From Petunia secreta (lineage: Eukaryota; Streptophyta; Magnoliopsida; Solanales; Solanaceae), in NCBI GenBank assembly GCA_029990175.1, contig JARKIP010000048.1, positions 23,150,001-23,214,000 on the forward strand: a DNA stretch of 64,000 bases, in the 5' to 3' direction. The translations under genes and the position numbers were made by a program. Of the stretch, positions 24,101 through 36,912 are shown piece by piece. Under the pieces are notes generated by a model. The model did no database searches and was not told the origin of the DNA. It saw nothing but the letters and a program-made list of their open reading frames with translations. Each line of letters opens with the position of its first letter. Position 1 is the stretch's first letter.

Positions 24101-24715
24101 TTCTTGGACAAGAACAAGTTCACTCCCTCTTATGTTTCCTCACTCTTTTGTGTGACAACTCCCACTCTTTTATCCCATACGACTCCCTCTTTATTTTCTT
24201 TCTCTCTTTTCAACTTCAACTCCCTCATCTTCCTATAGCTCTCACTCACTTGAGCCAGAGTCAATGGATTAAGAATAAACTTCCGACCTTCCAACTCCAA
24301 GGCATACTTGTTAGTCTTGCCATCATTCTTTGCTAAACGGTCATATTACCAAGGTCTACCAAGCAAAATGTGACAATTTTGCATTAGAACCACATCAAAT
24401 AAGAGCTCATCATGGTAGTCCCCAATCTTGAATTTGATCAAAGCTTGCTTAGTCACCTTTAGTTCACCACATTCATTCAACCATTATAGTTTATAAGATT
24501 GTTGATGTTTCCTAGTGGGAAGCTTGAGTTGATCAATCAAAGTGGTGTTCACTACATTGACACAACTACCACTATCAATGATAAGGGAACAAATGGTTCC
24601 TTGGAACTTACAATAAGCAGGAATCAAATTCTCTCTTTGATTCGACTCCTCCTTCAGTTGCACTCTGATTATTCTCTTTACCACAATAGTAGCAGATATG
24701 TCTTCCTCAAATTGA
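20978..24715 (-). pseudogene. CRM-like Ty3/gypsy polyprotein relic
   Basis: Minus-strand pol, read from right to left: aspartic protease ('IIDSGSCVNVV', about 24570), RT ('VPKKDGTWCMCVDC', 23720; 'DLRSGYHQIRMKPG', 23590), RNase H ('VECDASEVGMVGVLM', about 22980), H2C2 finger and integrase ('MDFVLGLPRTKRGKHSIFVVVDRF', split here for brevity across 22050-22220; 'WHPQTDGQTEIVNRTL', 21860), and a C-terminal segment ('GDWVWVHFRKDRFP', 21540; 'GDGPFQILERLNDNAYKVD', 21440). Stops and frameshifts separate the blocks (about 23710, 23430-23100, 22520, 22380, 21780), so it is dead. Integrase and tail wording resemble the CRM chromovirus clade; that assignment is from memory of the family. Gag and the 5' LTR are missing: the sequence breaks off at about 24715 where a copia fragment starts. 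Confidence 0.85.
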
Positions 24716-24717
24716 AC

Positions 24718-25723
24718 ATTTGATAAATGGAATTTTTATTCATCACTCAACATACCCTAAAAAGATTTTAAAGCGATTTTACATGGATAAATCTCATCCA
24801 TTGAGTACTCTGATGGTTGTGAGATCGCTTGACATAAATAAAGATCCATTTCGCCTTCATGAAAATAATGAAAAGATTCTTGGTATTGAAACACCATATC
24901 TTAGTGCAATTGGGGCGCTAATGTTTCTTGCTACTAATACCTGACCATACATTGCTTTTTCTGTAAACTTATTAGCAAGATTTAGTTCTTCCCCAACACA
25001 AAGACACTGGAATGGTATTAAATATTTATTCAGATACCTCAGAGGAACAATCGATAGGGGTCTGTTTTATTCAAATGAATCCAGCTTGCCACTAATTGGT
25101 TATGCAGATGAGGATATTTGTCTGATCTACATAAAGGTCGATCTCAAGCAGACTATTTATTTACTTGTGGAGGTACATCTATATCATGGCGTTCAACAAA
25201 ACAAACTCTAGTGGCTACTTCCTCAAATCATGCAGAAATAATAGCTATTCATGAGGCTAGTCGGGAATGTGTTTGGCTGAGATTAATTACTCAACACATT
25301 CAGGAAATGTGTGGATTTTTTAACAAGGAGATTCCGACAATATTGTTTGAAGATAATACTGCATGCATAGAACAATTGAAGGAAGGATACATTAAAGGAG
25401 ACGGAACGAAACATATTGCACCAAAATTCTTTTTCACACATGATCTTCAAAAGAATGGTGAAACAAAAGTTCGACAAATTTGTTCAAGTGACAACTTGGC
25501 CGATCTGTTCACAAAGTCATTGCCAAACTCAACATTTGAGAAGCTTGTATACAAGATTGGAATTTGTCGTCTCCGAGACATTAAGTGATGTTTTCATCAG
25601 GTGGAGTAAAATACGCACTGCACTCTTTTTTCCTTAACAAGGTTTTGTCCTAATGAGTTTTCCTGGTAAGGTTTTTAATGAGGCAGTACAGAATGCGTCT
25701 TACAGGGGCAACCAAGGGGGGAG
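24718..25723 (+). pseudogene. Ty1/copia pol 3' end (RNase H), truncated
   Basis: Tail of a copia polyprotein: RT end ('SHPLSTLMVVRSLD', about 24800; 'PYLSAIGALMFLA', 24900), a broken link near 25100 (frame change around 'GYADEDI'), then RNase H with 'GGTSISWRSTKQTLVATSSNHAEI' region (25160-25240; shown in part) and 'LADLFTKSLP' (25500), stop at 25586-25588. A purine run AAGGGGGGAG at 25715-25723 is the polypurine tract. Everything upstream, including gag, integrase and the 5' LTR, is missing. Confidence 0.85.
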
Positions 25724-26151
25724 TGTTATGAAATGGCTACCCCATAACAAGGTTTGAGACACTTGTTAAGAAATACATGTCAAATGTAATTGTGGAAATG
25801 GCCTTCCATGCATGGTTGCCATTTTTCTTCATGCAATAGCACTTGGCTAGATTTTCAACACTTGTAAATGAAACTTTGCATGATTAGCACTTGTCAATAG
25901 AACTTTACATGACTAGCACTTGTCAATAGAACTTTGCACGTTTAGCACTTGTCAAAAATATGACATTTGGCAATAGTTTTGCTCCCTTCTCTTATGCCTA
26001 TATATATGGCTATCATTTGTAAGATGAAGACATAAGTGAAAAGAAGAAGAAAGAAAGTTCTTCCATTCCCTTTAAATATTTGTCAGTCTCTTTATATATA
26101 TTAGCTCTTATTAATATTTTGTTCTTGCTATATTACTCTAAGTTTATAACA
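25724..26151 (+). repeat. 3' LTR of copia fragment (428 bp)
   Basis: Begins TGTTATGAAA directly after the purine tract and ends TTTATAACA at 26151, giving inverted ends TGTTAT/ATAACA. A TATATATA box sits near 26000. Three full and one partial 29-bp repeats (CACTTGTCAATAGAACTTT...) occupy 25859-25960, probably U3 enhancer-like units. The LTR ends only 284 bp from the stop codon of the neighbouring ABCA gene. Confidence 0.85.
25859..25960 (+). repeat. 29-bp tandem repeats in copia U3
   Basis: Units begin at 25859, 25888, 25917 and 25946, each starting CACTTGT and containing AACTTTGCATGATTAG-like sequence; the fourth is incomplete. Confidence 0.85.
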
Positions 26152-26434
26152 CTTGGGATTTTGTACCAAAAAAATTGGTTTATAAACCAATTTATTACGA
26201 GTAAAAATTGGTGCAACATAATGATTTTCCTTAAGGCCCAGTTTCTGGTTATGGTAATGTTCTCCAAAACCAAGCTTGGTTTCACAAGTCGCACAAAATA
26301 AGCCCTTAATATATTGATCAAAGTAAAATAGCTGAGGTTGTTCCATTTTGATGACGTTCAAATAAGTTATAATTAACACTTCAGAAATACATGTAACACC
26401 AGCAAAATGAAGGATTTAAACAACTAAGACAAAA

Positions 26435-29400
26435 TCATTGTGCCTCAGTTGCCACCTTAATAAAGACATCCTCCAAAGTTGTGTCAGCCAAACCCCAAGA
26501 CTGGACAGTAAACCTCTGCTTTGCAACTTTAACTGTTAGGAATACATCCGAAATAGTCGCCTCGTCTTTTGGCAACTCAAATTTCTGAGTTCCATACAAC
26601 TGGTAAGTCTTCTTAGCATTTGGTGCTAGATGTTTCACTAAAACTTCCACTTCCCTTTCATGTTCTGGTGATGTAGTCATGGTGAACATGTACGATCCTC
26701 CGTATCTAGCTTTTAGCTGTCATTCACATTAACAAATTCGCAAACTCCATGAATAGATCTTTCAAGAAAAATTCATAGGACAGATAAAAGCCACATGTGA
26801 TAGTCACTGTTGCAAGAATTTTAACTTTGAGATAGTTGACAAGAACATAGGCATTACCTCATCTGCAGTCCCCAAACACTGGAAGTCTCCATCAACAAAG
26901 ATACCTATCCTATCGCAAAGATATTCTGCCTCATCCATGGAATGCGCTGAAAGCAACAGAATGATATGTCACAAGGGAAATTTCCACAAATGAGAAAAAG
27001 AAGGTAGTAAACAACCAAAGTTTGTTCTTTTCGATAATAGAAGACCGAAAACTATATCACATCTCACAACATGCAAAGATAAGATAACATGGTGATTGCA
27101 GGTAAAACTTTAAGTTACCTAAACTATAACAAACCAAAATAGAATATTTGTGTACAACAAAGAGTGAAGTGGAGTACTCGTAAGAATGATTGCTCGATCT
27201 TGCTTTGCACGCTTCACGACATCCCACAGCATTTTCTTTGAAGCAGGATCAAGTCCTGTGCTGGGCTCATCCATATAGACAACCTTAAAAGTTTCGAGAA
27301 GTTCCATCAATTTTTGGCTAATCGAAATGCACAATGTTAGGACAATTTGATGATTATAAGTGGATAGAGACTTCTTACTTTAGGGTCTCCAATCAATGAG
27401 ATGGCCACACTCAGTCTTCTCCTCATACCTCCACTATATTTTCCTGCAGCTTTGTCACCAACGCCACCTTGGGAAAGATTGAAACTTTTGAGAGATTCCT
27501 CCACCGCCTTTTCCAACACGATAGAACCAAAGTAAGGAAATACGAGAATTAGTTGCACCAATCAATACCTCAAAATACCTTGAACAATTTTCTATATTGA
27601 GGGAGGAGGGTGTTTAGGAATAGAGATTAAAGTTTATCTCCACCTTAATGACTTTGGTTTTTCTAGTGACCTTGTAAGAAACATATCAGTAACAAATAGT
27701 TCTAGAAGAAATAAACCTACGAGTACGAAGGAGTTTTTATACAACGCTTAGGCCACACACGGTGCTCCATTTCATTTGTTAGGTTACCAAATTATTTCAG
27801 ACCAGCATTAGCAAGTTAATTAACTTTTTTCTCATTTTGTAATTTCTCTGTACATATATGTGTCTACACATACCCATAAGCATACTAAAAACAGCAGAGT
27901 AGTTTCCCCTTTTGAAAATCTTGAGTTGCCTAAGTAATAAATTCTAATGTCAAAGAAATGTGCAAACAATATCTCAACTTCGATTTCTATGATGCATGCA
28001 TTGATATGGAACTGAGGGTTCACCAAGGGTATGGCCTAGTGGTCAATGAAGTGGGAGAAGAACCATGAGGTCTCGGTTCAAATCTCACTGCAGACAAAAA
28101 ATCATTAGGTGATCTCTCTTCCCATCTGTTCACCTCGGTGGACAGAGTTACCTCGGTACCTATGCTGGTGGGATGTAGCACCTACCTGATGGAATTAGTC
28201 GAGGTGTGCGCAAACTGGCCTGAGCACTATTGCTATAAAGAAAAAGGGGGGAAAAATGAAAATGAGGGTTACATTCACATACTTGGCTTAAATCAGCACC
28301 CTTGAGATCTTTTAATCTTCCATAAAAGAATAAGTGTTCCCTTCCCGTTAGGGTGTCCCAGAGCAAGCTTCATAATGAAGAAACAGGAAAATGGCATAAA
28401 TCAATGCTTTGAGATCCAAAAGGAACTTGAGTTCTTTTCCTTTGCGTAAAATTAAAGCGTATGAACTTACTCATGTTGTGGACACACACCCATGCTGCCA
28501 TGTATTTCATTCATTTGAGTCCTCAAATCTAAACCTTCAATATATGCTGTCCCAGAGCTTGGCTCCAAGAGTCCAGTCATCTATCATTTAGAAATATAGC
28601 TTGATCAGTTCAACATTCAGAGATTCAACTTACATGATATTCTATAAAAATTCCCAACTAACAGAAGGCAACAATGCAAATGTTGTAAAAAATTCGTCAT
28701 CATTTACTTCTGACAATTTTCTACTAACCATACTAATAAAAGTAGTCTTGCCAGCACCATTTGGACCAAGCATTCCAAAGCACTCTCCACGTGGTAATGC
28801 AAGAGATAATCCTTTGACTGCAATTTTATTGGGGTTGCCATCCTTCCCTTGATACATCTTTTTGAGGTTACAGCATATAGTAGAGTAGTTGGGATGTGGC
28901 TGATTCAGCAACTGCTCAACCTTCTCTCGCTGTAAAGCAAGCCAATAAACTACATAGATAAATGATCTACACTATAGAAAGGACTACTCAATTGATCGTT
29001 GCTCGAACATGGCAGGTCTAGAAATAATCAAAAACACTCATTAGGGGGTCTGAACAAGGGTTTTATTATTATGCCTGAATTTGTGTTGGTGAGTTCTCCT
29101 ATCACTTTGAGGAGTCCTCTTCATCAAAAGGTTGAGTGAAAAAAGGCACTATGAGTTACCTCTTGGAGAACATCATTGTTTTCCATATGAATACTAGATT
29201 CCTGGCTCTGAAAAGAAGGTTTCTGAGATGTTGGTAAAGGCTTCTTCCGAGAATTCAGCAAGAAGAATAAAGGACTCCTACGGTTCCCAGTTCCAGAGGA
29301 TATAACTTGATCCAAGTAGTAAGCAGCAATCAGAAATACTACCCACTCTACTGACATAATAATTAGAACCTCTCTCATGCCATTACTGCTGTTACTGAGG

Positions 29401-32400
29401 TACTCCCAATACATCCCATAAGACCCTACTACAAATGCACTGTGCCCAAATTTATACAGCTCATATAACCCTCGATACAGAGAAAACCCAGGGTACAATT
29501 CCAAAAGAATAAGCCAACCACCTAAACCAAAGAAAAACTTGTCATATCATTAACTACGAGAAGTACATGGGTGAAAGATCCTGTCACATTAACCGAAAAA
29601 GTACAATTTTCATGTATAACAAATGTAAAAAATTAAGGAAGTCCGCATCAAAACAACAGCTTGGGACATCCACACTAAGGATTTCAAATTCCAGTGAAAT
29701 GCAATGAGAACAGAGAGATAGTCTTATTGATCCAGACAGCCAGATTGAGATGGAAGCATTTCACCATAATGTTGTCGAATATACTTACCAACTACATGCT
29801 AGGATTAACCAGATACACCAAAAGGTAAGCTATGAGCGAGTCTCTAGAGACGACCAGTAAACACCAAGTAACAAATTTTCTATATTTCCCTGTAACCATT
29901 GCCTGTCTAATTGAATGGAAAATATCAAAGGACAACTGCAATGTATTACAAGTAGCATAATAGAACAAAAGAATCACATTGGCAGAAGAAGAAATTTGTA
30001 GCTCAAACCTTCAACATTTGTATCCGTCACCTTGAACTAATCCAAGTCTTTACCATGATTTTTGGTCCACTAAAACTTACTTTCGGGAAAAGATTATCCA
30101 AAAATAAACATACTTTCTATTATCGGTTAGAGGGTTAAGAATAAATCTCCTGTTCTTAGTTTCTGTGGCCAGTGGTTTCCAAAAGGTATTAGAGGAGCAA
30201 ATTTGGTTTTCTAAAGAAAGATCTACTTAATGAATTATAAGTTGTAAGGGAGGGTAAAAGAGAAGAATTAAGCATTTAGGACTTGACACAAGGTAAGTTC
30301 CTTAATAACATAATAAGTCCCATAAAATTGAAAGAAAGGTATAAATCATGTTTTGGAGGACAAGGAGACAGCTCTATGTCAGAAGATAATCACTGCCTCA
30401 GTTCAAAGTAGCATAAAAACAGTTCAAATAAAGTCACTATTTAACCTACTTACGAGGAAATGATTCATCAGCTACGAGTGGCTGGAAAAGGAGAAAAGCC
30501 ACGATCCCGGTTCCGAAGACAATTGTATAAGCAACAACTGCAATATTCAATATTTTGGTTGTTAATCATCTTATATGATTATTTCCTTTTGAGTTGATTA
30601 TTAATGACTTAGATTAATGTATTATAATGAGCTTATAAGGACTTTCTGATTCATAGCAACCTGATGCTGTCTTCAAATTAGAGAACAGGGCAGCTAACAG
30701 GAAGGCGAAAGATATTTGCAAGTTTGTGAAGACAAAGTAAAAGATGCACTGGACAGCATAAGAATTCAGCTTAAATATTACTAACCCTGTAAAACAAGAA
30801 AACATAGTGAATAAGCTGGTTTAAGAGAGAGAGCGAGCACAGCTTATGTTTGTATGTATTTACTATTTACCTGTCAGGACTCCGAACACCATGAAACAGC
30901 ACATGTAGATTAAAGATATAGCAAGAAAGTATATGTAAGAAATCACCCAATAAGCACCATCTCCAAGTCCATGCATCTTCATCATCATCCGTAGCTTCTG
31001 TTGCCTTTCATAAATCAGAGATGATAACACAACCTACACAGAAAGATGGAAAGAATGCTTAATAAGAGCAGATGAAATCATCGAATTCACAGCACTGAAT
31101 AGTTTTACCTCAGTAATGACTGCTTTATTCCTTTCTCTTATTAGTTAGTAAAACTGTTATGATCAACTTACTAAAGATACTGGAGTTGGACCAATAGATT
31201 TTTGCTTCCTAACGAATCATCTAAACATACACTTATTATTTACGTAGCTCCTGTTTTAAATAGCTGGAATTCATCTTAGAGGGACTAAAAGAAAAACTTA
31301 TAAAATGCGCTTAAACTAAGTTAGCTGCAAGATGATGATACACCCACTGTTATCAAAAGGGAAAAGCGCAAAAAAGCGCTAAGGTCTGTTTTGGGCTTTA
31401 AGCGCAAAGTGTGGGCTTTAATGAAGAAAAGTGCAACTGAAGAAAATAAACAAACATTTACCAGCTATCCAAAGACTAATTATTATAAGCATGAGTGACA
31501 AATATATTGACAAAAAATTGAGTAAAAATTAAGTTAAAATAAAATCTCAATTGTTTAGTATTGCCTAATCAGGATAACGCTCATTGCCTTGAAGCGCCGT
31601 TAAGCGAGGGGAAGCGCTCAACATATTTTGCGCCTCACTACAGGGCTTAAGCGTGCATTAAGCACGCCTTTGACAACACTGGATACACCTAATAAATTCT
31701 CTGTGAATAATTAATACACTAGAAGCCCCACTTTAAATATCAAGACTATTACGTAGTAGATATTAATAATCATGTGATGTTATATCATGACTAACTTTCC
31801 AAAACATTGCCTATATTTTCAGCAGACAAAAAAAAAAAAAAAAACTTGGTAGTCGTAACTCTTAACATTTTTCATGGAAGAGGGACACCAGTTACAATTT
31901 ATGCTTATTTAGGACAAACTTCAACTTCTGTTTCCATCATAGCAAGACAAGTGAGTCTTTTCTAAAAGTGTAGATTGTATCTAATATAAGTAATAAATGT
32001 GTCATATCTCCAACTCTCTAAGCTTTTAAGCAGTTCACTCAATTCGACACAATATTTGAGCGGAAAGATGTCTCAATTTCGGGTCTCAACGCCACCTATC
32101 ATCGAATTAACTCCTTTTTCTTGACTATTAAAAAATAAAATTAAACTAAAAGAATCAGGCCTACACGTGAATAGGCTTTTTGTTAATCTGAATAAATAAA
32201 TGTTAGTCTGTTATCCAACCATTCAGTTTTTAGACAAGGCACTCACACAATTCAACAATTCACTATAGAGAAACATACTTTTCATTTTTTAAGTGTCTTT
32301 TATAGGTTTACATTTTCATGTTTTTGTTTTACCAGTCTAGAGGAAATAATGAGGACATCGGCAACAACCAAAAGGAAGTGGATTGTTTACCATGTGATAT

Positions 32401-35175
32401 AGATGAAAAAGTATGTATTAGCAACTGCAGATTTTAAATGACTGGATCAAGTTTCTTAATAAGAACTGGACAGAAAGATTGCAAGCTAGCAAAAATCAAA
32501 TTTTTTACAGTTTGTCATTTCTGTAAAACAATATGTGGACAACTCGAATCTATTAACTTGAATGAAATCCCAGAATCAAGAAAGTAAAACCTTCTAGATA
32601 ATAATTGCAATAAGCATCAATACAACTGTTAACAAACTAAGTAGATACTTACCGGGAATATTTGTAGAATGACCCATGTAAAAAGGATAACACTTAGAAA
32701 TGAAAGTGGTTCAAATAGCCTCAGTAAGGCAGCGGGGGTTGGCATCTCAGCTACATACTGTAGAATCACCTGAATTGCAGGACCAAGTAAATATTGGAGA
32801 TAGCCATTTGATGCCTGCATAAAACAGAAGAACAGTCAATACTCTTCAAGTACAACCAGCATTGGGAAAATGAGGAGGAGCAAGACCTTGCATCAAGATG
32901 AAGGGAACACAAAATTTTTACAATAAGCCTTAAAACATAGATTACTTCAGCTTAGCAAGGGACTTTTGGTAAACAAGCTAAGCATTGCAATGTTAGTTTG
33001 TAAGTAAACAGTCAGTTTCATATTTTTTGCTTCTGACATTCAAGTTGTCTGGCTAATTCATGCCTGCTATCACAATCTAGCCTCTAAATTAATAAGAAAT
33101 TAGGAACATCTAAGTTAGATAGAGCCTTTTGTGTTATCTGGCGAACATTCTATTGTGACTATAAAGAAGCGTAAAGGATATACCATATTCTCAGCACGTG
33201 ATACTCTTAGCAATTGAGGATAATCAACATGATATTCAGGAGAATCATCAAGCGATTGAGGGCCCAAATAACTAGAATTGTATTGTATGATGACATCGAA
33301 ATGCTCTCCACTTGTATCCAAGAAATCATAAGCTGCAGGAGAGGGGGAAAGAATCACTAGGAAGCATACCCCTTCCCCGAGTTAAAGAACTGAAGTTATT
33401 AATCAAATATCAAAGGGGCTAACCTGCCAAAAATTCATTAATTTTTCCCTCCGTATTTCCTTCTCTGAATCCTTTGAATAGCTCAGCATTAATATTCGAA
33501 GAGCTGTTGTGCCATAAAGTTAAACCTTCCACGCATATGACCTTCAGATCTGACAATTTTAACTCATATTACATCTTCAATGGTGAATGAAATCCCATAA
33601 GGAGAAAATATTCTCTAAGAGAAAAGCATATAATATGCCTGACAGCGGGAAAATCAGCATCAATGAAACTCCAAGACTCCAACTAAAAGATTCTCAGTGT
33701 AAGGGATTCTATAAAATATGCTTCACGTTTATTTGTGTAATTGACTAATTGCATTCACTTAACAAAATTCGAAGACATGAAATGGAAGTAGCAATTGTAA
33801 GGCTTCTGCAAAGAAATAAGTTCAGCTTTCTTCTACAGGCAATAGCAGTAATGAACGGATAAAGATGTTACCGGATTCCACTGCTTCTGATGTAGAGTTC
33901 CTCAACAGAAAAGAGCTTTTGGAGCATCGAGCTTGAATATGAAAGAGTGGAGAGCCTGGAGACTTTCCATTTGTTCCCTGTAGTAATTCCAGAATCAAGT
34001 GTTGGAGAGTACTAGGGGAACATGATAAACATAAAAGAGACAACCGAATCGCTACCACTTGAGAATAAAAGCCAGAGAAGAAGAACAAGCTAAGTACAAG
34101 AAATAATAGAAAACGACGATATCCAAAGGAAGAAGAAAAGAAAACTCACAAAAATGCCATTAGCAATAATATCTTTATCTGAATATGATTTTGGATCAGG
34201 AGTCTCTCTGAACATTTTTCCAGCCACGCCTACCAATTTCACAAATTACATTTAGAAAAAAGAGCAAGTCATAATCCTAATTATGCAAACAATTAACCAG
34301 CTATGTTCTTTTACTCTTAGTACTTGATGAAACAATGACATATGAGAATAGAACATCTACTTTCTATAAAGCTTCTATTGCTTCCTGTGATAAGTGTGGT
34401 TACAGGACATGAATCAGATTCCCTGCATGATGCATCAGGCAAGCCTGAAAATTGAATAGAATCTGTTGTGACAGCACGAAATTTGGAAGAAGGGATTTGC
34501 AACAAGGGAGTATATTCAATTGCACGCTGAGCCGGCAATATATCCCCTCTATCCTGCTTGTTGAAGTAGCTTTGCATACCACCAAGGAACACAAAGAGAA
34601 TAGCTGGAAATAAAATGACCTTCAAGTGTGATCTTGCGTGTCTTTTCTGAAAACAACATTTAAAAAAAGGACAAAAACTGTTACACATGAATTTAGGAAA
34701 TCACTTTGCAATTCACAGCCAGATTCATGATTCAAGATCACTTCATGACAGATACCAACTTCTTGAATTGAACCCAAAATTACAATTTTTACTACAAACT
34801 AAAAATGAAAACCAAGTATAAAAGTTCCAGCTAATTGCTAAAGAGGCCTCTTTTAAGAGGTCTAGCCCGAGTCTCTTTGCGAACACCTCAACTATTCCGC
34901 TAGGTACCTACAAACTCCTATCAGTACAGGCACGAGATACTCTACACGACCACCAATGCTTAGGCAGATGAAACGACAAAAACACATTAATTGCTTATAA
35001 CGTGATCAACCCACCTTGCATATACGAGAGACTCTATAACTAAATGAATTGACACCACAATCATCAGATATACATATGAACGATGAGAAGAAAAAGAATG
35101 AAAGGGAATTGAACTAACATGGTATATAAGGTTCTTCCGAAACAAAGCATTGGCTTGACTCCAAAAGTTAGCCAT
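26435..35175 (-). CDS. ABC transporter A family member, half-size (ABCA3-12 clade)
   Basis: Intact 900-aa product from 18 exons with consistent phases: 35175-35119, 34646-34361, 34229-34150, 33977-33872, 33549-33424, 33332-33184, 32814-32653, 31033-30871, 30786-30661, 30537-30454, 29521-29160, 28929-28729, 28580-28471, 28367-28283, 27507-27379, 27283-27178, 26946-26858, 26716-26435. One N-terminal helix (near residues 25-40), a large Cys-containing extracytosolic loop, a five- to six-helix membrane block (about 290-500), then one nucleotide-binding domain: Walker A GPNGAGKTT (622-630), signature YSGGM (723-727), Walker B VVYMDEP (743-749) and H-loop THSMDEAE. Start chosen because it gives MANFWSQANALFRKN, typical of the clade. 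The family exports or moves lipids across endomembranes; substrate unknown here. Exon 4 acceptor is set by frame. Introns hold a SINE and a hAT MITE. Head to head with the ABCA2-like gene. Confidence 0.92.
28021..28262 (+). mobile_element. tRNA-derived SINE (TS-like) in ABCA intron 14
   Basis: Pol III A box TGGCCTAGTGG (28032-28042) and B box GGTTCAAATC (28075-28084) are intact, followed by a body containing 'GATGGAATTAGTCGAGGTG' that I recognise from the tobacco TS SINE family. An 8-bp direct repeat TGAGGGTT (28013-28020 and 28263-28270) flanks it. Inserted antisense to the host gene. Confidence 0.85.
31345..31681. mobile_element. hAT-type MITE, 337 bp, in ABCA intron 7
   Basis: Imperfect terminal inverted repeats CACTGTTATCAAAAGG and CAGTGTTGTCAAAGGC, flanked by an exact 8-bp duplication GATACACC (31337-31344 and 31682-31689), diagnostic of hAT elements. 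Subterminal AAGCGC motifs recur near both ends. No coding capacity. Confidence 0.88.
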
Positions 35176-35818
35176 TCATCAACCTCAAGTTCTTTTTTTC
35201 TACACTGGCCAAAGAACAAGAATACTAAATATTACACTGAAAACCAAGAATGAAACAACTGTACTGAAATATATACTTTTTTCACTTCATTTTTGACTTA
35301 TGCGTAATTAAGAAAAAGTTGTAACTGCATGTTGGATTTTTCCCAAGAAATAAGCCGAAGCCATTTGTAAGGATTTTTCAAGCGAGGGAACAGCTGTTTC
35401 GTTATGACCAAATTACCTTTTGACAAAAAGTCTAAGATGCCCCTATCCTACACCTAATTACTTTAATTTTTTTTGGATATTTAAACATCTTTATTTTAAT
35501 CGTGGATTCGAACATAAAGTAACAAATTTTGTAAATTTTTTTTGTATATTTAAATACTACATAAAAATTATAAATCACAATACTTTAAAGTATTTAAAAG
35601 GTATATAAAAAATTGGGATAAGTAACTTGTTTCACTCGCGAAAAGTAAAAACATTCACATAAATGAGAGAGATGGAGTAGGATTACTTTTTGGTCCATAT
35701 ATATTTTAATGTACGTCCTTTATTAGTTGAAATATGAATAAAAGAACGTGATCTAATATCGTACCAATAGTTCAGATTTTGCGTTTTTTTTTTTCATTTT
35801 TTATTCACTTTTCTATTA

Positions 35819-35846
35819 CTAGTCTTCGACACGCGCTTTGCGCGTG
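35819..35846 (-). mobile_element. Helitron-like 3' terminus
   Basis: On the minus strand a perfect 7-bp stem with 3-nt loop (CACGCGC AAA GCGCGTG) is followed by TCGAAGA and CTAG, then host T. This hairpin-spacer-CTRR arrangement is the Helitron end signature. The element would extend to the right, but its 5' TC start was not identified. Confidence 0.6.
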
Positions 35847-36366
35847 AACCCCATATCAATGAGTACACAACAAAGTAAATACTTAAATTAAGATAATGAA
35901 AAATACTACGCATGAAATAAGATATAGGAGTACAAAGATATAAACATTGGAATAAGAAAGAATTTGTCTCCATAAGCGACATTTTTCAAATAGTTATCAA
36001 GAACGCAAACATTCACCTAGAATAATCTGGTATTAATACTCTATAAAAAATTCAAGGAGAAAATAAAAAGAATGTAAAGTTAGAAACTTAGACTGTTTAA
36101 TTTTCTAACCAATTACACTTAAAATTGAAAATCACATTGTTGCACTTCCCGTTATCTAGCGATAGAACCTCCAAATTTTCTCTTTACTCGAAGCTTCTTA
36201 CTTACTATGTCTTCAAGTAGTTTTGGAAGAGAATTTTGAAAATTGTGTTGATATTATATTTGATGGAGAAACAAAGAAGCATAATACTGAAGATCTACAA
36301 AAGTCCCATATATAGGAGATGTATGTGCTGAGCTTGGCGACTCTTGATGTTCATCACATTGTCTTG

Positions 36367-36369
<3 letters not shown>

Positions 36370-36405
<36 letters not shown>
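36370..36405. repeat. T36 homopolymer
   Basis: Uninterrupted run of 36 T. It could be the tail of a minus-strand retroposon or a slippage product; no A/B boxes or LINE coding were recognised next to it. Confidence 0.85.
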
Positions 36406-36413
<8 letters not shown>

Positions 36414-36700
36414 AGCATTTTATACATTATGCCAATTTATGTTAATTTAAAGGAATGAATCTAGTCTATATTGCATTGTCCAATGCATTTGACCTATAAG
36501 TTCCCTAATCTGTAACAGCAACAAAATGAAAATTGAACAAATTGAAAACCACAATGACGGTCATTTTAGTATTTTATATTAAAATTAAAATCATTAAAAT
36601 CAGGTATTTTAAGGTGAGGCGAAAATGAGTGTTTAATATTTTTGTAGAGGTATTTTAGTATTACGACTTTACATTTAGGATTCTCACTTTTATATTAATA

Positions 36701-36912
36701 AGATAAGATTAATTATTTTTGTGCTACATACTATTTTTATGCTATAGGGGCAAAATGATCTTTTACATTTTACTTTTGAGATTGGCTCTTTTAATATAGT
36801 TAGATAAGATAAGATTAATTATTTTTGTGCTACATACTATTTTTATGCTATAGGGGCAAAATGGTCTTTTACATTTTGCTTTTGACATTGGCTCTTTTAG
36901 TATAGTTAGAAA
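36701..36912. repeat. 106-bp tandem duplication upstream of ABCA2-like gene
   Basis: AGATAAGATTAATTATTTTT at 36701 recurs at 36807, and the copies stay aligned through GGGGCAAAATG and TTGGCTCTTTTA with only a few substitutions. It lies about 1.0-1.2 kb before the ABCA2-like start codon. Confidence 0.85.

Noticed and set aside
28021..28100. Possible tRNA gene (A and B boxes)
   Set aside because: No cloverleaf or acceptor stem; flanking repeats and body show it is a SINE.
36370..36405. T36 as the tail of a minus-strand SINE or processed pseudogene
   Set aside because: No pol III boxes, coding remnant or flanking duplication could be found beside it.
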